Positions 24,281 to 31,532 of a DNA stretch of 64,000 nucleotides are shown here, piece by piece (position 1 is the stretch's first letter; every line of letters begins with the position of its first letter). Where the stretch lies: the NCBI RefSeq assembly GCF_000293805.1, contig NZ_AMBZ01000003.1:1-64000 (forward strand), written 5' to 3'. Source of the DNA: Paenibacillus alvei DSM 29. GTDB lineage: Bacteria; Bacillota; Bacilli; Paenibacillales; Paenibacillaceae. Under the pieces are notes generated by a model, which was given only the letters and a program-made list of their open reading frames with translations, was not told where the DNA came from and ran no database searches. A program made the position numbers and the translations under genes.

Positions 24281-25050
24281 GGAAGCTTAGTTTATTCAGT
24301 GGAATCGGCGGAATCGACCTTGCTGCGGAATGGGCAGGCATGACAACAGTCGCCTTCTGCGAACGCGAACCATTCCCGCAAAAGGTGCTCCGTAAACACT
24401 GGCCTAATGTCCCAATATACGACGATGTATGCACGCTAACAGCTGAGAAGCTAAAGGAGGATGGAATCATTGGCCCAGGTAGAACAATTGACATTGTTTC
24501 AGCCGGATACCCTTGCCAGCCTGAGAGTGTTGCCGGGAAGCGACGAGGCAAAGAAGATGACCGCTGGCTCTGGCCGCAAGTTGCTCGCTTATTACAAGAA
24601 CTCAGACCCCGTTGGTTTGTTGGTGAGAATGTTGCTGGGCACGCAACGATGGGGCTCGACAAAGTGCTTACTGACTTGGAGAACCTATCATACACCTTCC
24701 AAACGTTTGATATTCCAGCTGCAGCCGTTGACGCGGACCATGAGAGAAGAAGGTTATTCATTGTTGCCCACTCCAACGGCGAGCGATCACAAGGGGGGGC
24801 GTTCTCCAGAAGCAGCGGCGAAATGTGGAAGAGGGCCCAGAAACAATTTTCGAGACTACTGCCGGCAAGTCCACAACCTAAAGTATCCACCGCCGACTTT
24901 AGTAGAGAAGGTTATGGGCTTTCCAGAAGATTGGACGAAGATCGAATAAAAGCATTGGGAAATGCGGTATATCCGTATCAGATATTCCCGATTCTAGCAG
25001 CAATAAAAGCAATAGATGACTATATGGGCAAAGCCCAAGGGGAGAGGTAA
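24277..25050 (+). CDS. dcm: C5-cytosine DNA methyltransferase
   Basis: The 257-residue enzyme shows the ordered motifs of the family: FSGIGGIDLAAEW (SAM binding), the catalytic PCQ in SAGYPCQPESVAG, ENV in WFVGENVAGH, DADHERRRLF and the C-terminal RIKALGNAVYPYQ. It transfers a methyl group to C5 of cytosine. The target-recognition part is short. Glu follows the proline of PCQP where Phe is usual. A second gene is overprinted in another frame across 24470-24949. The ATG at 24277 overlaps the previous stop; an ATG at 24271 is possible. Confidence 0.9.
   Translation: MRKLSLFSGIGGIDLAAEWAGMTTVAFCEREPFPQKVLRKHWPNVPIYDDVCTLTAEKLKEDGIIGPGRTIDIVSAGYPCQPESVAGKRRGKEDDRWLWPQVARLLQELRPRWFVGENVAGHATMGLDKVLTDLENLSYTFQTFDIPAAAVDADHERRRLFIVAHSNGERSQGGAFSRSSGEMWKRAQKQFSRLLPASPQPKVSTADFSREGYGLSRRLDEDRIKALGNAVYPYQIFPILAAIKAIDDYMGKAQGER
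24470..24949 (+). CDS. Overprinted protein inside dcm (LPTPTASDxKG type)
   Basis: In the +1 frame relative to dcm an open frame begins at TTG 24470, nine bases after a perfect AAAGGAGG at 24453-24460 that has no other use. The 159-residue product (FQPDTLASLRVLPGSDEAKK, LLTWRTYHTPSKRLIFQLQP, SLLPTPTASDHKGGRSPE, and a terminal MGFPEDWT) matches a pattern I recall from proteins next to or within phage cytosine methyltransferase genes. GFPxxWT is also the motif near the C-terminus of some C5 methylases. The two frames share 480 bases. It may supply part of the target-recognition surface. Confidence 0.65.
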   Translation: MAQVEQLTLFQPDTLASLRVLPGSDEAKKMTAGSGRKLLAYYKNSDPVGLLVRMLLGTQRWGSTKCLLTWRTYHTPSKRLIFQLQPLTRTMREEGYSLLPTPTASDHKGGRSPEAAAKCGRGPRNNFRDYCRQVHNLKYPPPTLVEKVMGFPEDWTKIE

Positions 25051-25053
25051 ACA

Positions 25054-25668
25054 ATGATCCAATTGAACGTACTTTTCAAGAAAATGCAGAAAGACGACAA
25101 AAAAGAGGTGCTTGTATATGAGGTTAAGGGTGATGACCTTCCGCAAGCACATACCCTCGTAGAAATGGCCGGAACTATCGTTATTTTGGCAGCAAGTGCG
25201 GCAGGTAACAAAACCAGTGAGATTCAGGCAGAGTTCGCGACGCTTCAACGTGATTCGAAAAAAACAGCTCTCAAATTCAACATCAAAGGTGACAATGAGA
25301 AAGCTTCTGCAGAGTTCTATCGAATGGCTGGTATGAACGTGACGCTATCATTGCAGGCTTCGCAAATGAGCATCGATGAATTTTACGATGATGACCACGA
25401 GGGTGTGCAGTACACAATTAATCCAGACGGAACGGTAGACATGGATCCGAATCAAATGACCATAGATGAGGCTGCTGCAGCTGCAGAACACCAGCAGGAG
25501 GAAGAAACGGAACCGGACAAGGAGCCTGAATCTGAGAAGGTGGCTGACATCACAACAGCTCGCAAGCGTCGTGGTCGTCAGAAGAAAGAAGAACAACCTG
25601 CAGCACCAGAATCATCCGGCGAAGACGAATTGCCACCGCTCGCATCAGATGATGATCTTCCGTTCTAA
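25054..25668 (+). CDS. Acidic protein with SSB-like C-terminal tail
   Basis: The 204-residue protein has an N-terminal region of about 110 residues with two similar halves (residues 1-55 and 56-110, each ending near a MAGxxVxL phrase), a Gln/Glu/Lys linker, and the terminal DDDLPF. That tail copies the conserved acidic tip of single-stranded-DNA-binding proteins, which recruits replication and repair partners. No classical SSB gene is seen in the prophage part visible here, so this may be the phage's own ssDNA-binding protein. The classical SSB fold is not evident by eye. Confidence 0.6.
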   Translation: MIQLNVLFKKMQKDDKKEVLVYEVKGDDLPQAHTLVEMAGTIVILAASAAGNKTSEIQAEFATLQRDSKKTALKFNIKGDNEKASAEFYRMAGMNVTLSLQASQMSIDEFYDDDHEGVQYTINPDGTVDMDPNQMTIDEAAAAAEHQQEEETEPDKEPESEKVADITTARKRRGRQKKEEQPAAPESSGEDELPPLASDDDLPF

Positions 25669-25677
25669 TCTCACAGC

Positions 25678-25695
25678 GCCCCGGTTCGCCGGGGC
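25678..25695 (+). other. Stable hairpin with TTCG loop
   Basis: A perfect 7-base GC stem (25678-25684 with 25689-25695) around TTCG, nine bases after the previous stop. There is no T-run, so it is more likely a transcript-stabilising or processing structure than a terminator. Confidence 0.55.
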
Positions 25696-25720
25696 AATCC
25701 TATTACAGTGAGGTGAGGGG

Positions 25721-26194
25721 ATGCAGCAGATGTCATTCGAATTACCAGAATTGGATCGTAAGAAAACGCAGGCGGCAGTTGAAGCGACGTTGGAGAAATA
25801 TCGTATTTTCAAGTATGTAGCGTTCGAGGAAAGGGAAGCAAGCATAACCGCATCATATAGTGACATGCCACGGGGAAATACAAATGTCACGAGCGATCAG
25901 ACGGGGAACATTGCTACTTACAACGTCGACACGCAAGCGGCAAGGAAAACTTACTGTGATCGGATTGAACGGGCGGTACGGCGATTACCGAGGATGGAAC
26001 GGTTCCTTATCGAAGAACGTTACATGAGCGATGATGCGGAGTATATGACCGATCTCAAAATGTACAGCTTCAAGTTTCAACCGCCAATCAGTGAGCGAAC
26101 ATATTCAAAAATACGCTGGAAGGCTTTTTATAAATTTGCATTGGCGATGGACATAGCAGTCGAAAAGGAAGTGAAAAACGATGACACAGACTAG
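25721..26194 (+). CDS. arpU: ArpU-family late transcription regulator
   Basis: The 157-residue protein has the layout of ArpU-type regulators: a helical N-terminus (ELPELDRKKTQAAVEATLEK), a middle with IERAVRRLPRMERFLIEERY, and a C-terminal helix-turn-helix-like region (PPISERTYSKIRWKAFYKFA). These sigma-like phage proteins switch on late genes and often precede the terminase genes. Here it lies near the att end, so in the circular genome it would stand just before the packaging genes. Confidence 0.85.
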   Translation: MQQMSFELPELDRKKTQAAVEATLEKYRIFKYVAFEEREASITASYSDMPRGNTNVTSDQTGNIATYNVDTQAARKTYCDRIERAVRRLPRMERFLIEERYMSDDAEYMTDLKMYSFKFQPPISERTYSKIRWKAFYKFALAMDIAVEKEVKNDDTD

Positions 26195-26390
26195 TGAAAA
26201 CTCTACTTTAGAATCGCTTCCAGAAGTCCTCACCCCTGAACACGTCAAAGTTTATTTAGACATTGGCAGGGATAATGCATATGAACTGTTTAATTCAAAT
26301 GCGTTCCATGTTGTCAAAGTCGGAAGACGGAAGTTTGTTCATAAGGATGTATTTGTAAAATGGTTGTTAGGTAATGAGATGGGGGACTAG
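26181..26390 (+). CDS. Small helix-turn-helix DNA-binding protein
   Basis: The 69-residue protein has a short HTH of the excisionase/MerR type: LTPEHVKVYLDIGRDNAYEL followed by a wing with VVKVGRRKFVHKD. It overlaps the ArpU stop and ends at a terminator. It might be a regulator of late genes or an accessory of integration. A second protein of this type follows at 26503. Confidence 0.7.
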   Translation: MTQTSENSTLESLPEVLTPEHVKVYLDIGRDNAYELFNSNAFHVVKVGRRKFVHKDVFVKWLLGNEMGD

Positions 26391-26408
26391 GTTCCTCATC
26401 TTTTTTTT
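26377..26408 (+). terminator. Terminator of the early operon
   Basis: Eleven-base arms (26377-26387 and 26391-26401) with several G:U pairs, followed by eight T residues. The hairpin overlaps the last codons of the HTH gene. Confidence 0.65.
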
Positions 26409-26412
26409 ATGG

Positions 26413-26441
26413 TTTACTATCGTCAATCTGAAATGTATAAT
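26413..26441 (+). promoter_or_regulatory. Promoter of the excisionase/integrase unit
   Basis: TTTACT at 26413-26418 and a consensus TATAAT at 26436-26441 with 17 bases between. The transcript would begin about 26448, just before an AAGGAGGTGA. Confidence 0.7.
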
Positions 26442-26468
26442 GGATTATCAAGGAGGTGACAGTTTAAG

Positions 26469-26519
26469 TTGTTAATTCTATCTGCAACGGAGTTGATGCC
26501 CAGTGAAATTAAACTTTGA
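26469..26519 (+). CDS. Possible 16-codon leader peptide
   Basis: AAGGAGGTGA at 26450-26459 is close to a perfect match to the 16S tail, yet the nearest good gene starts 44 bases further. A TTG at 26469 opens a 16-codon frame that ends inside the next gene. It could couple translation of the excisionase-like gene; it is not a confident protein gene. Confidence 0.25.
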   Translation: MLILSATELMPSEIKL

Positions 26520-26745
26520 ATCAAAAGAAGAGATATCGAAATTTATAGCCGATGAAGTGTTGTCAACCAATGAAGCGTTACAACTCCTTGGCGGGACACG
26601 TCAAAATTTACATAAATCAATAAAGCTAGGGAAGATACGTCCAATTAAAGCAACTGAGAGAGAACGATGGTTCTTCAAAGAGGATATCTTAAGCCGTAAA
26701 GCCGAAATCGAGAAGTATCATGATAAGAGAAATAAGGATGTGTGA
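26503..26745 (+). CDS. xis: Excisionase-like HTH protein
   Basis: The 80-residue protein begins at GTG 26503 and contains a compact HTH (LSTNEALQLLGGTRQNLHKS followed by a basic wing IRPIKATERERWF) of the excisionase/MerR type. It lies upstream of the integrase and its stop overlaps the integrase region, the usual place for a recombination directionality factor. In-frame upstream codons contain stops, so the GTG is the first possible start. Confidence 0.65.
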   Translation: MKLNFESKEEISKFIADEVLSTNEALQLLGGTRQNLHKSIKLGKIRPIKATERERWFFKEDILSRKAEIEKYHDKRNKDV

Positions 26746-26750
26746 TACTG

Positions 26751-27869
26751 ATGACAGTTTTCAAGGATGAAAGTTTGAAGAAAAACCAGTGGTACTACGT
26801 CATTGAGGTGCGCGAGAACGGGAAAAGAAAACGTGTTAAGAAACGAGGATTCAAAACAAGAAAAGAGGCAGAAAAGGCCGAAAACGAAGCACAAAACAGA
26901 TATAACAACGGATTAAATATTAATGCATCCAACGTCACTCTAAAGGAGTTACTTGAAACCTGGCTTCAGTCTAAGGAATACTCAATCAAGAAGGTTACCT
27001 ATAACTCATACGAGTCACATATAGTAAATCACATCGTGCCATGTATCGGAAAAGTTCAGATATCTAAATTAACGATCATCCACTGTCAAAAATTAATTAA
27101 ACATTTGCATGAGGAAAAAGGTCTATCAATCAGAAGTGTGCGTGACATCTTCAAAACATTGAAGTGTGCATTAGATAAAGCAGTAGAGTGGGATATGGTT
27201 ACTAAGAATGTGGCTGCTCTTGTGGATCTTCCTAAAGAGCAGAAGAAAGAAATACAGGTTTGGACTGCAGAGCAATTACGGGAATTTGACTCTTTGATCA
27301 AAAATCACCGCGAGTATGTTGCTTTTCTGCTGGCATACACAACAGGGATGCGAAAAGGGGAAATACTTGGCCTTAGATGGAAAGATGTTGATTTAGATGC
27401 ACGAACGATATCAGTGGTTCAAACACTTGAATCAGATGGGAAAACGTTAGCTGCTGGAGCTAAAACAGCTGCAGGTAATAGATTAATTTCCATTGATGAT
27501 CGTACGGTTGCTGAATTAAAAAAGCGTAAAATAATGATGTCAAAAGAAAAGCTAAGTGCTGGGGCGGTGTATCAAGACAATGACCTAGTAATAGGGACTT
27601 CAGTTGGCACACCTATAAGCCCGCGAAACCTGCTAAGAACGTTTGAACGGTTTTTAAAGAAGAGTGAGCTTCCAGTAATAACGATTCATGATCTTCGCCA
27701 TACTCATGCTAGTTTGCTTCTAAAACAAGGTGTTCACCCTAAGATTGTTTCTGAACGACTTGGTCATTCAAGCATCAAGATTACGCTGGACTTATATAGT
27801 CACTTGCTGCCGAATATGCAGAAGGAAACAGCGGATCAATTTGGTGCAATGCTGTTTGGAACTAAATAA
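26751..27869 (+). CDS. int: Tyrosine integrase
   Basis: The 372-residue enzyme has an N-terminal arm-binding AP2-like part (residues 1-55), a SAM-like core-binding domain (about 60-150), and a catalytic domain. The active-site residues are visible: Arg in TTGMRKGEILGLRW, HDLRHTHASLL, Gly-His in RLGHSSI and the nucleophile Tyr in TLDLYSHLL. It integrates and excises the prophage at the tRNA-derived site 150 bases downstream. ATG 26751 is preferred; a GTG at 26742 overlaps the previous stop. Confidence 0.95.
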   Translation: MTVFKDESLKKNQWYYVIEVRENGKRKRVKKRGFKTRKEAEKAENEAQNRYNNGLNINASNVTLKELLETWLQSKEYSIKKVTYNSYESHIVNHIVPCIGKVQISKLTIIHCQKLIKHLHEEKGLSIRSVRDIFKTLKCALDKAVEWDMVTKNVAALVDLPKEQKKEIQVWTAEQLREFDSLIKNHREYVAFLLAYTTGMRKGEILGLRWKDVDLDARTISVVQTLESDGKTLAAGAKTAAGNRLISIDDRTVAELKKRKIMMSKEKLSAGAVYQDNDLVIGTSVGTPISPRNLLRTFERFLKKSELPVITIHDLRHTHASLLLKQGVHPKIVSERLGHSSIKITLDLYSHLLPNMQKETADQFGAMLFGTK

Positions 27870-28020
27870 AATTGGTGCCCTTTTTGGTGCCCGAATAGAT
27901 ATAATTACTTAGAATTAGGCAGGAATACTATACGTATATGATGGCTGAAAACCCCTATTATCAAGGGTTTGTCAGGTGAACTCAGTAATACTCAGGAATG
28001 CTGCATATAACTGGCAGCGA

Positions 28021-28055
28021 AGAGGTCAGGGGTTCGATCCCCCTTGGCTCCACCA
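28021..28055 (+). other. Prophage attachment site (3' end of tRNA-Ala)
   Basis: The stretch AGAGGTCAGGGGTTCGATCC and its continuation to CCA form the variable loop, a full T arm (stem AGGGG/CCCCT around TTCGATC) and the 3' acceptor strand TGGCTCC-A-CCA of a tRNA-Ala. The 5' two thirds of the tRNA are absent upstream, where prophage sequence lies instead. This is the att copy at the integrase end; the intact tRNA gene and the other copy should lie beyond the left edge. Confidence 0.8.
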
Positions 28056-28069
28056 AAATCAACAAACGT

Positions 28070-28096
28070 ACACGATCCTATGGGTCGTGTTTTTTG
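28070..28096 (+). terminator. Terminator beyond the att site
   Basis: Nine-base arms (28070-28078 with 28082-28090, one G:U) and a run of T. It is probably the original terminator of the host tRNA gene, left at this end after integration. Confidence 0.75.
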
Positions 28097-28121
28097 CATT
28101 GGTGGAGTATAACAGGGGGGA

Positions 28122-28137
28122 GCGAACCCGGGTTCGC
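28122..28137. repeat. 16-bp perfect palindrome
   Basis: GCGAACCCGGGTTCGC is its own complement. It lies in the 325-base stretch between the att terminator and the hydrolase remnant, in which I see no convincing gene. Confidence 0.6.
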
Positions 28138-28379
28138 CCGCGCGCAGGGAGCCAAAGGCGAGAGAGCACGGCATCTCATTCAACTAGTAAGGTAGTCATC
28201 GTCGAACGAGCTTCGACAGCAAGATCAATCAAGAATGGGAAATTTCTGTACTTATTTATCTGGAATGATCGGTTCAGAAATGTTATCACAATTTCCAGGG
28301 TTTCAATTGGAAGAAAATTTAGAGTGGAGCAGAAATTTAGTGTCGGTTCCTCCTGTGAGAAGGTCAGAGCAAGTAAACA

Positions 28380-28847
28380 CGACCAGTCGAAAAATTTGAG
28401 GTGCTGCAGGAGAGACTGGTAAAAATTTATGAACCTGGCAGGAGATATGATGACAAGCTTCCAGCCATGTTGTGGATTCACGGGGGTGGATATGTGCTGG
28501 GACATCCTGATATGGACGACGAGTTGTATGAACGCTTCGTTCAGACGGCTCGATGTGGTGTCGTGGAGAACCATTCCAGCGGGATATCACCCTATGCAGT
28601 ACCGACGATAGCGGAGAACTTGGCAGGGCTGCCGCCAACCTATACATGTGTAGGTCAGCTCGATCTGTTCCGAGATGAAACGATCGAATATGTAACAAGA
28701 CTTGCACAAGCAGGTGTAAATGTCGAATTTCACTTATATCCCGGATGCTTCCACCTTTTCGAATTTTTTGTTCCAGAAGCGGAGGTAAGTCAACGCGCCG
28801 CTCAGAGCTATATGGAGGCGATGGCCCGGGCACTTCATTTCCCTTAA
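28380..28847 (+). pseudogene. Alpha/beta hydrolase (HSL-type esterase) remnant
   Basis: The frame from about 28401 keeps two ends of a hormone-sensitive-lipase-type hydrolase: MLWIHGGGYVLGHPDMDDEL with the oxyanion HGGG, and near the end PTYTCVGQLDLFRDETIEYV with the Asp region and FHLYPGCFHLFE with the histidine. Between ARCGVV and ENHSSG about 100 residues are missing, including the GxSxG nucleophile. No start with a ribosome site is seen. It is an internally deleted relic. Confidence 0.75.
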
Positions 28848-28849
28848 TT

Positions 28850-29132
28850 TTTATAAAAGGATTAGACATATGAGTGCAAGCTGACATGCATAACTAATTG
28901 TTGATTTTTTATCTTGGTAAATGGAGTTAACCGTAAGAATATGAAAAAGCCCTAAGCCTTCTGGGGCTGTTGACAAACATAAGGTTTTTGCAAAGACTTC
29001 GCTGGACTGGGGACTAGATCCTCAACCCATTGTCAACAACTCCTCCAAGACTTGGGGCTATTTGCGTGAAACTCCTATCAAATACCTCTGTCTATTTGTG
29101 TGAAATATAGGGGGAATCCCATATGTTTCAAG
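28850..29132. other. Intergenic stretch without a gene
   Basis: No supported coding frame. An inverted pair GTTGACAA (28969-28976) / TTGTCAAC (29030-29037) spans about 70 bases; it could be a relic of an insertion sequence end or a structured RNA, but nothing decides this. Confidence 0.4.
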
Positions 29133-29348
29133 TTAATTCTTAAGCTGATCAAGTTGAGCTCGCAATACTTCTTGGCCAGTTGCTACGGCACCACTCTTAA
29201 GGGCAGTTGCGATTCTCCCTAAAATAATTTCAGCGGGTTGGTTTTCATCATTTACTGCATTTAGAAGTTGTCTGCCGAAATTGTTAGCGCCGCTTTTTAA
29301 AGCTGTTTCAAGGAAACTCTTGAAAAATTCGCTGTGTTTGTCAGACAT
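29133..29348 (-). CDS. Small protein of unknown family (paralogue A)
   Basis: The ATG at 29348 with GGAAGGAGGTGAG upstream gives 71 residues starting MSDKHSEFFKSFLETALKSG. The core KSGANNFGRQLLNAVNDENQ and the following P-AEI-GRIATALKSG match the protein at 36459-36737 (SGAN-GKQ-NQP-DI-GK-AVK-G), so the two are paralogues. The Ala/Gly-rich amphipathic helices could self-assemble. Function unknown. The frame is open far upstream by chance. Confidence 0.7.
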   Translation of the reverse strand: MSDKHSEFFKSFLETALKSGANNFGRQLLNAVNDENQPAEIILGRIATALKSGAVATGQEVLRAQLDQLKN

Positions 29349-29379
29349 GTATCTCACCTCCTTCCGAAAGTACGCTAAT

Positions 29380-29449
29380 CCCCCCTTGAAGTAAAGTCTA
29401 ATATGAATTCGACTTATCGCTAGCACTGACCAACTAACATCAAGGGGGG
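29380..29449. repeat. Inverted repeat with C6/G6 arms
   Basis: CCCCCCTTGA at 29380-29389 and TCAAGGGGGG at 29440-29449 are perfect complements with a 50-base loop, between the Lys-rich gene and paralogue A. It may act as an attenuator or processing site in the leftward transcript. Confidence 0.5.
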
Positions 29450-29469
29450 TTAGAAGGAGAACATGTTTC

Positions 29470-30673
29470 TTATCTAATGGCTGTACGGTAGGCCTTGTTT
29501 TTTGATTTCGTCTTGATTTTGGTTTTACTACTTCTTTAGCTTTAGGTTTTGACTTAGCAAGCGGTTTACCTTTTCGCTTTGTGATCAGTTTAGTTTTTGG
29601 TTTAGCTTTTTCTTTTGATTTCTTTAAGGCCATTTTCCTTAGTTCCTCTATTGCCACTTGTCTTTCTTTCTCTAAAGCCATTTCTCTTTCTTTCTCTAGT
29701 GCCATTTGTCTTTCTTTCTCTAAAATCAATTCTCTTTCTTTTTCTAAGGCCATTTCCTCAGCCTTTTTCTTCGCACGTTCTTTCGCTTTTTCAATCGCTT
29801 CTTCTTTCGCTTTTTGTAAAGCCCGTTTTTTAGCCCGTTCTTTTGCTTTTTGTTGGGCTATCTGTTTCTTTTTTCATTATTAATCCAGATAAGGAGGGCA
29901 TTCCCTACAGTCCGAGTAGCTTCAATCAATAGGGTAGTGGGAATGTTGTTTGGTATTTTCTCAAAAGCCGGTTTTCCTTCTAGCGCTTGCAGTTTTTGCT
30001 TGGATAGCTGCTGCCATGCCGAATTTTGTGTTTGACTCTGCAATCTTCTAAAGTGCGCAGCCGCATCTTGGTTTCGACCTATCCTGGTGCAAGCCTCACC
30101 CAGTTCATAGATGAGTTCTAATTGTGTATCAGTATCAAGCGTATCAGATTGTGTATTGAGGAGGAGGGTGAAGTCTTCAATCACCGTCTTCGTCCGATGA
30201 AAATATTTCTCTGGGAGATTGTAAGAGGACTTGCCGCGAAGCAGTCGAATCGTACTGTCGTGTGGGTCGGCGGCTACCGCATCATCGAGTATTTTCAATC
30301 CTTGATTTGACCATTTCAATTTATCAGAAGCCTCTGTTTTATCCCTTGCAATCAATATCATTGTGCTGCCATAGTAAGCATCAACAAGAGGATTATCTGG
30401 ATAATCAACACGCAGTTGTTCTAAAATCTGATGTGCTTCTTGAACAGCCGCTGCATTGCCAGCTATGCCATCCTTATGAAGTTGGACAGCTAGGGTGAAT
30501 CTCTCATTAAAGGGGTCAGGTGGAGTAGACACCGGAACTGACACGGAATTTAGGTTGCTTTCGGTCAATGAATTCGGATGATCATCGCTTGATATAGAAG
30601 TTTCAATCAAACTTGATCCTTCCATATCACTGGGGTTAAGGTTTGTCACTAAATTCATCCTCTCTGTATTCAT
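29470..30673 (-). pseudogene. TPR-like protein with Lys-rich tail, frameshifted twice
   Basis: The N-terminal 265 residues (frame from 30673) contain a TPR-like helical region, VQLHKDGIAGNAAAVQEAHQ to YELGEACTRIGRNQDAAAHF, similar to the next gene upstream. As read it stops at 29858. Adding one A to the coding A6 run (complement of 29869-29874) continues into a long Lys/Glu/Ala repeat region. One more A at the complement of 29498-29503 ends it at 29470, giving about 400 residues. The tail repeats units such as MALEKERELILEKE and would be highly charged helix. Confidence 0.65.
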
Positions 30674-31232
30674 GCATGATCACATCGATCGCTTGCATGG
30701 TTCTAATCATCTTTTTCTTCGGATGCATGGAGGCAAGAAGCTGTAAGATTTCATTCGATTTGACCTGATTTCCGATATTTAGGTAGGCTTTACTCAGCTT
30801 TCGAAGTACTTCTCTGACTTGTTTTTGGGTTAGGTAATTTGAACCTTGTTGATAACGGTCAAGGAGGAACGTGAAGTCCTCGATCGCTATTTTCGAACAA
30901 TAGAAATAAGACTCCGGCAGATGCAGGCAGACGCTTCCGCGTAAAAAGCGAATTTCTTTTTCATTTGGATCCCATATAACTGCTTGATTCAATGCCTCCA
31001 AACTCTCTAGTGCTTTTTCTTCTTTCTCAACAAGGTTAACGGCATCACGTGATAAGAGGGCTAATGAACTACCGTAATAGGCTTCAATAAGCGCATTATG
31101 AGGCTGGGTCTCACGTAGTTTTACAAGCTTCTCATTCGCTCTTTTCGCTGCCTTTTTGTCTCCTTCAACCCCATCTTGAAGGAGCTTTTTTGCGATCTTG
31201 AATTGTTTATCAGGATTGCTGTCAGATGACAA
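30636..31232 (-). CDS. TPR-like protein, paralogue of downstream gene
   Basis: The 198-residue protein has the same plan as its neighbour: FKIAKKLLQDGVEGDKKAAK, IEAYYGSSLALLSRDAV, a DPNEKEIRFLRGSVCLHLPE segment and SKIAIEDFTFLLDR, against AYYGSTMILIARD, DSTIRLLRGKSSYNLPE and TKTVIEDFTLLL there. Such helical repeats usually bind partner proteins. It overlaps the next gene by 38 bases and is divergent from the ligase operon. Confidence 0.7.
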   Translation of the reverse strand: MSSDSNPDKQFKIAKKLLQDGVEGDKKAAKRANEKLVKLRETQPHNALIEAYYGSSLALLSRDAVNLVEKEEKALESLEALNQAVIWDPNEKEIRFLRGSVCLHLPESYFYCSKIAIEDFTFLLDRYQQGSNYLTQKQVREVLRKLSKAYLNIGNQVKSNEILQLLASMHPKKKMIRTMQAIDVIMHEYREDEFSDKP

Positions 31233-31532
31233 GTTTACCTCACCTCCAATTTGCTTCGCCGTTATTTGAAAGCCGAGTTTCTCTACGTCAACTTCTCATG
31301 ATTTCAAGGGCTATATACTTGTTACGATATGTGAATCCCTACTGCAATGATTGGATGAAAAAATCACTTTTCAGAAGATATACGGCTGTCCGAGTCAAGG
31401 CTGACTTTGCTTGCATTTCATATTAGGGTGACTAGGAGGGCGAGCAGATCAACTACTTACAAATAATCATGAGAGAACGCTAGATGAATGACATGCCGAA
31501 GGATTGGATTGAAAATGGTTAGGAGGATCTTT
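31233..31532. other. Divergent intergenic region before the ligase operon
   Basis: About 300 bases between divergent units, where promoters for both directions should lie; I cannot assign them with confidence. A 12-codon frame (31484-31522, MNDMPKDWIENG) ends on the ribosome site of the ligase gene and might couple translation. Confidence 0.4.

Larger units (their letters stand above)
1..28055 (+). mobile_element. Siphovirus-type prophage (right part, left end off window)
   Basis: The block runs from tail morphogenesis through lysis, lysogeny control, recombination/replication, a late regulator and an integrase to a tRNA-derived attachment site at 28021-28055. Structural and early genes are rightward; the lysogeny genes and one small cassette are leftward. 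The late regulator ArpU lies next to the integrase, so in the circular phage the packaging genes would follow it across the att junction and lead to the tail genes seen at the window start. The terminase, portal and head genes are therefore expected upstream of position 1. The prophage looks largely intact; the only damaged phage gene I see is the repressor, by one base. Confidence 0.93.

Noticed and set aside
28021..28055. Possible tmRNA end instead of tRNA-Ala
   Set aside because: The T-arm and acceptor strand fit tRNA-Ala well, and the upstream tmRNA features (tag frame, pseudoknots) are absent.
27976..28422. Rightward open frame of 148 codons across the att site
   Set aside because: It reads through the tRNA 3' end and a terminator, has no ribosome site and gives a composition unlike a real protein.
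28401..28847. Functional esterase
   Set aside because: The GxSxG nucleophile segment is missing.
29381..29449. C6/G6 inverted repeat as transposon ends
   Set aside because: The arms are only ten bases with a 50-base loop, no target duplication and no transposase; an RNA structure is more likely.
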